64,000 bases of DNA, taken from positions 4,836,001-4,900,000 of the forward strand of contig NZ_CP117880.1 in NCBI RefSeq assembly GCF_028736175.1, written 5' to 3'. The first letter of the stretch is position 1. Each line of letters opens with the position of its first letter. This document shows positions 60,055 to 64,000 of this stretch, piece by piece. Made by a program: the position numbers and the translations under genes. The DNA is from Sphingobacterium oryzagri. GTDB taxonomy: Bacteria; Bacteroidota; Bacteroidia; Sphingobacteriales; Sphingobacteriaceae. The notes under the pieces are model-generated. The model ran no database searches and was not told the DNA's origin. It saw nothing but the letters and a program-made list of their open reading frames with translations.

Positions 60055-60984
60055 GTGGAAAAAGACGCTAAAATATTTGTGGCCGGGCACCGAGGAATGG
60101 TCGGTTCAGCCATTGTACGCACACTCGAGAAATCGGGGTATCATCACATCATCAAACGAACATCGCAAGAATTGGACCTCCGAAATCAGGAAGCCGTCAC
60201 AACTTTTTTCGCTCAGGAACGTCCGGAATATGTGTTTTTAGCGGCCGCGAAAGTTGGAGGCATTATGGCCAACAATACTTATCGCGCCGACTTTATTTAT
60301 GAAAATATTGCCATACAAACGAACGTCATTCACCAGTCGTATGTAAACCAGGTCAAAAAACTACTTTTTCTGGGATCCAGTTGTATTTATCCGAAGTTAG
60401 CGCCCCAGCCTTTACAAGAAGACTCGTTGTTAACAGGCACTTTGGAACCGACAAATGAGCCGTATGCGATCGCGAAAATTGCTGGAATAAAAATGTGCGA
60501 GGCTTATCGCGCTCAATACGGCTGTGATTTTATATCGGCCATGCCGACTAATCTTTACGGGATAAACGACAATTACCATCCGGAAAATTCTCATGTATTG
60601 CCTGCCCTGATTCGTAAATTTCACGAAGCAAAAATACACGGACAACCTGCTGTAATTGTTTGGGGAACTGGTCGGCCGCTACGCGAGTTTTTATACGCGG
60701 ACGATCTAGGCGAAGCTTGTTTATTCTTGATGGAACATTACAGCGAAGAGCAATTTATTAATGTGGGCGTGGGGAGCGATTTATCGATTCGAGATTTGGC
60801 TTACTTGATTAAAGAGATAGTTGGGTATGCAGGTGAGTTACAATTTGATAGCAGCAAACCGGACGGTACGCCTCGAAAACTTATGGATGTTAGTAAGCTA
60901 CATAATTTGGGATGGAAACACCATACCGATCTAAGCGAAGGCATTGCGTTAGCTTATGCAGATTATCTTGCGAAACATACCTAA
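60055..60984 (+). CDS. fcl: GDP-L-fucose synthase
   Basis: A 309-residue SDR-family enzyme starting at GTG (60055), about 13 bases after the expected transcript start. It has the NADP motif GHRGMVGSA (11-19) and the catalytic set Ser108/Ser109-Cys110 in GSSCIYP, Tyr137 and Lys141 in YAIAK. It epimerises and reduces GDP-4-keto-6-deoxymannose to GDP-L-fucose for surface glycans. The partner gene gmd is not in this window. Confidence 0.93.
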   Translation: MEKDAKIFVAGHRGMVGSAIVRTLEKSGYHHIIKRTSQELDLRNQEAVTTFFAQERPEYVFLAAAKVGGIMANNTYRADFIYENIAIQTNVIHQSYVNQVKKLLFLGSSCIYPKLAPQPLQEDSLLTGTLEPTNEPYAIAKIAGIKMCEAYRAQYGCDFISAMPTNLYGINDNYHPENSHVLPALIRKFHEAKIHGQPAVIVWGTGRPLREFLYADDLGEACLFLMEHYSEEQFINVGVGSDLSIRDLAYLIKEIVGYAGELQFDSSKPDGTPRKLMDVSKLHNLGWKHHTDLSEGIALAYADYLAKHT

Positions 60985-60998
60985 TTAGTATGTTTCGC
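60970..60998. repeat. Perfect 11-base hairpin across two convergent stop codons
   Basis: GCGAAACATAC (60970-60980) and GTATGTTTCGC (60988-60998) flank the 7-base loop CTAATTA, which holds both stop codons (TAA at 60982-60984 and, on the other strand, TAA at 60987-60985). No strong T run follows on either side. Confidence 0.75.
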
Positions 60999-61503
60999 TA
61001 TTTGTTGGCAGACCAAATGCCGGACTTTCATCTTCGACAAACGTTTCAGCAATTACTTCCTTATTTTTTTTCTTCTTTTTCTTTACCTTAGGTTTGATAA
61101 AACTAGTAATCTTACCGATAAAGTTACTAATCTTACTCTGATTAACCTGCCCGATAGCCGTCTCCGATGCTAATAAAACCATCGCTTTTTTTAGCCAACC
61201 CGCGTTACGTAACAAGGTGGTGTTCAAGACCAGAGGCGTACCGATTTGCAAAACACTAGTCAACCAATCGGCATCTTTACCTTGCATCGCTTTACCTATT
61301 GAGGAAGCAACACCTTTTACAGCGGTAGCGCCAGGAATACTGCCCGTAAGGTTTCGGACAAAACGGATAGGCGATTCTACTTTAACTTTTAGCAACGTGT
61401 ACTGATCTACCAGATACGCTTCCTGCTCACGCTTACGTAAACTAACTCGCGCAATCTCCGCCTTTAGGTCTTGTAAATTATTTATTTTGTGTGAATTTCT
61501 CAT
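60985..61503 (-). CDS. Unknown protein of a YtxH/holin-like trio
   Basis: A 172-residue basic protein with a helical N-terminus, a weakly hydrophobic middle (VLQIGTPLVLNTTLL, LKKAMVLLASETA) and a lysine-rich stretch (PKVKKKKKKNKEV). I do not recognise a family. It overlaps the holin-like gene by 26 bases and ends immediately next to the convergent fcl stop. Conserved neighbours suggest an envelope-stress-type trio, which is inference. Confidence 0.75.
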   Translation of the reverse strand: MRNSHKINNLQDLKAEIARVSLRKREQEAYLVDQYTLLKVKVESPIRFVRNLTGSIPGATAVKGVASSIGKAMQGKDADWLTSVLQIGTPLVLNTTLLRNAGWLKKAMVLLASETAIGQVNQSKISNFIGKITSFIKPKVKKKKKKNKEVIAETFVEDESPAFGLPTNSETY

Positions 61504-61897
61504 GTGTATCCGCTTTGACTTTCTCTTCGATTACTTCTTCATCCTCGTCGCCGTCCCATTTGCTCGCCAACTTCCGGATGGTAACATCCATAAATATAGA
61601 TTCTAACTTGGGTTCAAAAGCACGAATCAGCAAAAGAATAACAAAGAATATAATTCCCGTTAGGAAAAATCCTAATGCATTACTTCCTAATAATTCACCC
61701 AGAAAAAACCCTAATGCCAACGAGCAGAAAAACACGATGAACAGCGTAAGTACAATCTTGGAGACATCTAGCACCAACGAACCTGCAATACGTGACCCTT
61801 TTGCTAGTGCTTTGAGCTGCAACAATTTGATCTGCGTATCGACATATTCCTTGCCTTTCTGGAATGTACCACTGAATGAGAATTTTTCTTCTTCCAT
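61478..61897 (-). CDS. Phage_holin_3_6-like (DUF1469) membrane protein
   Basis: From the ATG at 61897 (MEEEKFSFS), 139 residues with two adjacent membrane segments (about 43-68 and 72-93) and charged ends. This is the layout of the holin-like superfamily III found in many chromosomes outside prophages; no phage genes are near, so lysis is not implied. The in-frame ATG at 61948 would add a short extension. Middle gene of the trio. Confidence 0.8.
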   Translation of the reverse strand: MEEEKFSFSGTFQKGKEYVDTQIKLLQLKALAKGSRIAGSLVLDVSKIVLTLFIVFFCSLALGFFLGELLGSNALGFFLTGIIFFVILLLIRAFEPKLESIFMDVTIRKLASKWDGDEDEEVIEEKVKADTHEKFTQNK

Positions 61898-62017
61898 GAA
61901 TATTTTTTTTGAAAAGAGACCGACGGACAATGCCAAACACAGCACCATTCGCTACTATGCCTGATGGCCGTCTCTTCAACGTTAAACCAAGTAGGGCCGC
62001 TAAAGCAGCCCTATGTA

Positions 62018-62299
62018 TTATGCATGCTCTTCGATTTCGTCGTCGATTACCGACTCTGCTTTAGCAACCTTGGTTTTAACCGCGGCCACAATTTTCTCTT
62101 TAAAATCGTTCAATTGGTCGAGCTGTTCTTCCGCACGCTCCTTGATCGCTTCGCCTAGATCGGCCAACGAATCACTGAGTTTATCACGTGTTTCTGAACC
62201 CTTGTCTGGCGCAAACAACAATCCCAATACTGCACCTGCCGCTAAACCGGCTAATAAAGCTGTTACTATTTTACCGTTTTCGTTCATATGATTTGTCAT
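62018..62299 (-). CDS. YtxH domain protein
   Basis: A 93-residue protein with a glycine/alanine-rich membrane segment (TALLAGLAAGAVLGLLFAPDKG) followed by a charged helical, probably coiled-coil tail. YtxH-like proteins are often general-stress proteins. The ATG at 62287 is an alternative start. It is the first gene of the trio, 120 bases before the holin-like gene. Confidence 0.88.
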   Translation of the reverse strand: MTNHMNENGKIVTALLAGLAAGAVLGLLFAPDKGSETRDKLSDSLADLGEAIKERAEEQLDQLNDFKEKIVAAVKTKVAKAESVIDDEIEEHA

Positions 62300-62600
62300 T
62301 TAATAATTCTAAAGTTATATAGACGATATATGTTTAACAAATGATCGTTCTAAACGTTTTAAAAATACAAAACTATTTTGGCACGAAACAACTAATCAGC
62401 TCTATATTATCTATTGCCGCTATACTTTATTCTATCGATGCTGTAGTAAACAACGACACGCTCGTGTTTTTCGAACCTACGGTATGTTTCAAAATAATTT
62501 AACCAAACAGCACTTTTATCCTCTTAAAATAAATTTACATCTACAAAATAAAACCATTGTGAAAATTATTTGTTTTCAAACAAACCAATATAGCTCCATT
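62300..62600. other. Divergent intergenic region
   Basis: About 300 AT-rich bases between the YtxH gene and the AAA ATPase gene. Possible minus-strand promoter: TTG followed after 21 bases by TATTTTTA. A short ACACG/CGTGT repeat is near 62456. No gene seen. Confidence 0.4.
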
Positions 62601-64000
62601 ATGCTTGTAAAGACTTTCAGTAGTGCCGTTCATGGCATTGAAGCAACTTCCATTACGGTCGAGGTGCATATTTCTACCGGCACAAGATATTATATCGTTG
62701 GCTTGCCGGATAATGCGATAAAAGAAAGCTGGCAGCGGATCGAGAGTGCGATTGCATCAATCGGTTATCGGATGCCCAGACAAAAAATTGTGGTCAACCT
62801 GGCACCGGCAGATATCCGCAAAGAAGGTTCTGCTTACGATCTTTCCATTGCGTTAGGCATATTAGCGGCCTCCGGACAAATGAATGCTGATCGTTTAGCC
62901 GATTACCTGGTGCTGGGCGAATTGTCGCTGGATGGCGCTATCCAACCGGTTAAAGGCGCATTACCCGTCGCGATACAAGCACAACAAGATGGCTTCGCAG
63001 GCATTATTTTGCCAGCAGTTAATGCACGAGAAGCAGCGGCTGTCCAACATATTGATGTGCTCCCGGTCAACAATCTCCGGGAAATTGTCGCCTTTTTTGA
63101 GGAGGCTGAAAAAATAGCTCCGGTTAAAATCGACCTCGACCAAGAGTTTCTGCGGCATGTCAATGATTACGATGTTGATTTTTCCGATGTGAAAGGACAG
63201 GAGAATATCAAGCGCGCGCTCGAAATTGCCGCGGCAGGCGGACACAACGTTATTCTAATCGGTCCGCCGGGCGCCGGCAAAACCATGTTGGCCAAGCGAC
63301 TGCCGACCATCCTGCCGCCGCCCAGCTTACAAGAATCGCTGGAATCTACGAAAATACATTCCGTGGCAGGACAGCTACATGCACGCGCTTCGCTGATGAC
63401 CACCCGTCCTTTCCGAGCGCCACACCATACCATATCTGATGTAGCTTTAGTAGGCGGAGGTTCGTATCCGCAACCCGGCGAAATTTCGCTAGCACACAAC
63501 GGAGTTCTTTTTCTCGATGAATTACCGGAATTTAAACGCGCTGTTTTAGAAGTGATGCGCCAGCCGCTGGAGTCGCGGCAGATTACAATCTCGCGTGCGC
63601 GATTTTCTGTAGATTATCCCGCTAGTTTTATGTTAATTGCCGCGATGAATCCCTGTCCATGCGGCTTTTACAATCATCCGGAGAAAACTTGTATCTGTGG
63701 TAGCGCGGTCGTGCAGCGTTATTTAAGTAAGATTTCAGGTCCGTTACTGGATCGTATTGACCTGCATGTAGAAGTCACACCGGTTGAATTTAGCGAATTA
63801 GCCAGCACCGTTAAAAACGAGGAAAGTTCAGCTATACGTGCACGTGTTGTGCAGGCACGTCAGGTTCAGGAGGAACGCTTTGCTAACAGCAAAGCTATTC
63901 ATTGCAATGCGCAAATGGGCAGCAAAGCGGTGCGTGAGCGTTGCCGTATTACAGAGGATGGAAAACAGCTGTTAAAAAATGCCATGGAAAAGCTCGGTCT
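62601..64000 (+). CDS. YifB/ComM-type Mg-chelatase-like AAA ATPase (partial)
   Basis: An open frame from the ATG at 62601 runs off the right edge with 466 codons visible. It begins with the ChlI-type domain (MLVKTFSSAVHGIEA, VGLPDNAIKES), then Walker A GPPGAGKTM near residue 222, RAPHHTISDVALVGGG, Walker B LFLDELPEF and the cysteine stretch NPCPCGFY with TCICG. YifB/ComM-family proteins are hexameric helicases that assist branch migration in natural transformation and recombination. The gene would be about 510 residues in full, so most of it is here. It is divergent from the YtxH gene. Confidence 0.94.
   Translation, partial: MLVKTFSSAVHGIEATSITVEVHISTGTRYYIVGLPDNAIKESWQRIESAIASIGYRMPRQKIVVNLAPADIRKEGSAYDLSIALGILAASGQMNADRLADYLVLGELSLDGAIQPVKGALPVAIQAQQDGFAGIILPAVNAREAAAVQHIDVLPVNNLREIVAFFEEAEKIAPVKIDLDQEFLRHVNDYDVDFSDVKGQENIKRALEIAAAGGHNVILIGPPGAGKTMLAKRLPTILPPPSLQESLESTKIHSVAGQLHARASLMTTRPFRAPHHTISDVALVGGGSYPQPGEISLAHNGVLFLDELPEFKRAVLEVMRQPLESRQITISRARFSVDYPASFMLIAAMNPCPCGFYNHPEKTCICGSAVVQRYLSKISGPLLDRIDLHVEVTPVEFSELASTVKNEESSAIRARVVQARQVQEERFANSKAIHCNAQMGSKAVRERCRITEDGKQLLKNAMEKLG

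Noticed and set aside
59998..60090. N-terminal extension of trmB to the ATG at 60090
   Set aside because: The trmB promoter lies between the two ATGs, and the family starts at MGKDKLRKF.
61478..61897. Holin-like protein as evidence of a prophage
   Set aside because: No integrase, terminase, capsid, tail or lysin gene is near; this superfamily is common in chromosomes.
1..64000. tRNA, rRNA, CRISPR, insertion sequence or integron features
   Set aside because: Reading the gaps by eye showed no cloverleaf with a T-loop motif, no spaced direct repeats and no transposase or integrase frame.

Overview
The window comes from the chromosome of a Bacteroidota bacterium, most likely Sphingobacteriaceae (Sphingobacterium/Pedobacter-like). 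The grounds are gene content (flexirubin/dialkylresorcinol pigment genes, a split 14-gene nuo operon with a short NuoG, a TonB-ExbB-ExbD-ExbD cluster, a DUF5686 outer-membrane protein, a MoxR-DUF58-DUF4350 operon) and repeated TAnnTTTG -7 promoter elements, sometimes with TTG about 19-20 bases upstream, and few Shine-Dalgarno sites. I see no tRNA, rRNA, CRISPR array, insertion sequence or prophage. It is mostly ordinary chromosome with one secondary-metabolite locus.

Region 1 (1-9258): part of a flexirubin-type aryl-polyene/dialkylresorcinol cluster that continues past the left edge. Reading leftward from a divergent promoter near 7925-7945: tyrosine ammonia-lyase (aryl starter), ketoreductase, ketosynthase, ACP, LpxL-like acyltransferase, DarA, DarB, two hotdog dehydratase-like proteins and a partial unknown. 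Rightward is a flavin-dependent halogenase-like monooxygenase. An Sfp-type phosphopantetheinyl transferase at 18867-19514 could activate the ACP.

Region 2 (9373-29304): mixed housekeeping and envelope genes: gltX, an orphan histidine kinase with DinB and hotdog-thioesterase genes, a FucP-type sugar transporter, a Prc/Tsp protease lipoprotein, a TPR protein, dcd, prfB with a programmed +1 frameshift, pgi, an M28 peptidase, and an operon of DUF5686 protein, crotonase and AI-2E-family permease.

Region 3 (29528-42530): complete respiratory complex I operon nuoA-N on the minus strand, with separate nuoC and nuoD and a NuoG lacking most of its molybdopterin-type domain.

Region 4 (42637-48769): minus-strand cluster exbB, exbD, exbD, tonB, a small membrane protein, a PstS-like lipoprotein and a large periplasmic TPR protein, ending at a strong terminator just before nuoA.

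Region 5 (49203-64000): SUI1 factor and lipid kinase; metK behind what looks like a long-loop SAM-II riboswitch; a six-gene overlapping SpoIIM/DUF4129/DUF4350/MoxR/DUF58 operon divergent from an RDD gene; trmB and GDP-L-fucose synthase from overlapping divergent promoters; a YtxH/holin-like/unknown trio; and the start of a YifB/ComM-type AAA ATPase cut by the right edge. The best points for follow-up are the riboswitch, the halogenase-like enzyme and the catalytically altered dehydratase partner in the pigment cluster, and several hairpins that overlap start or stop codons.
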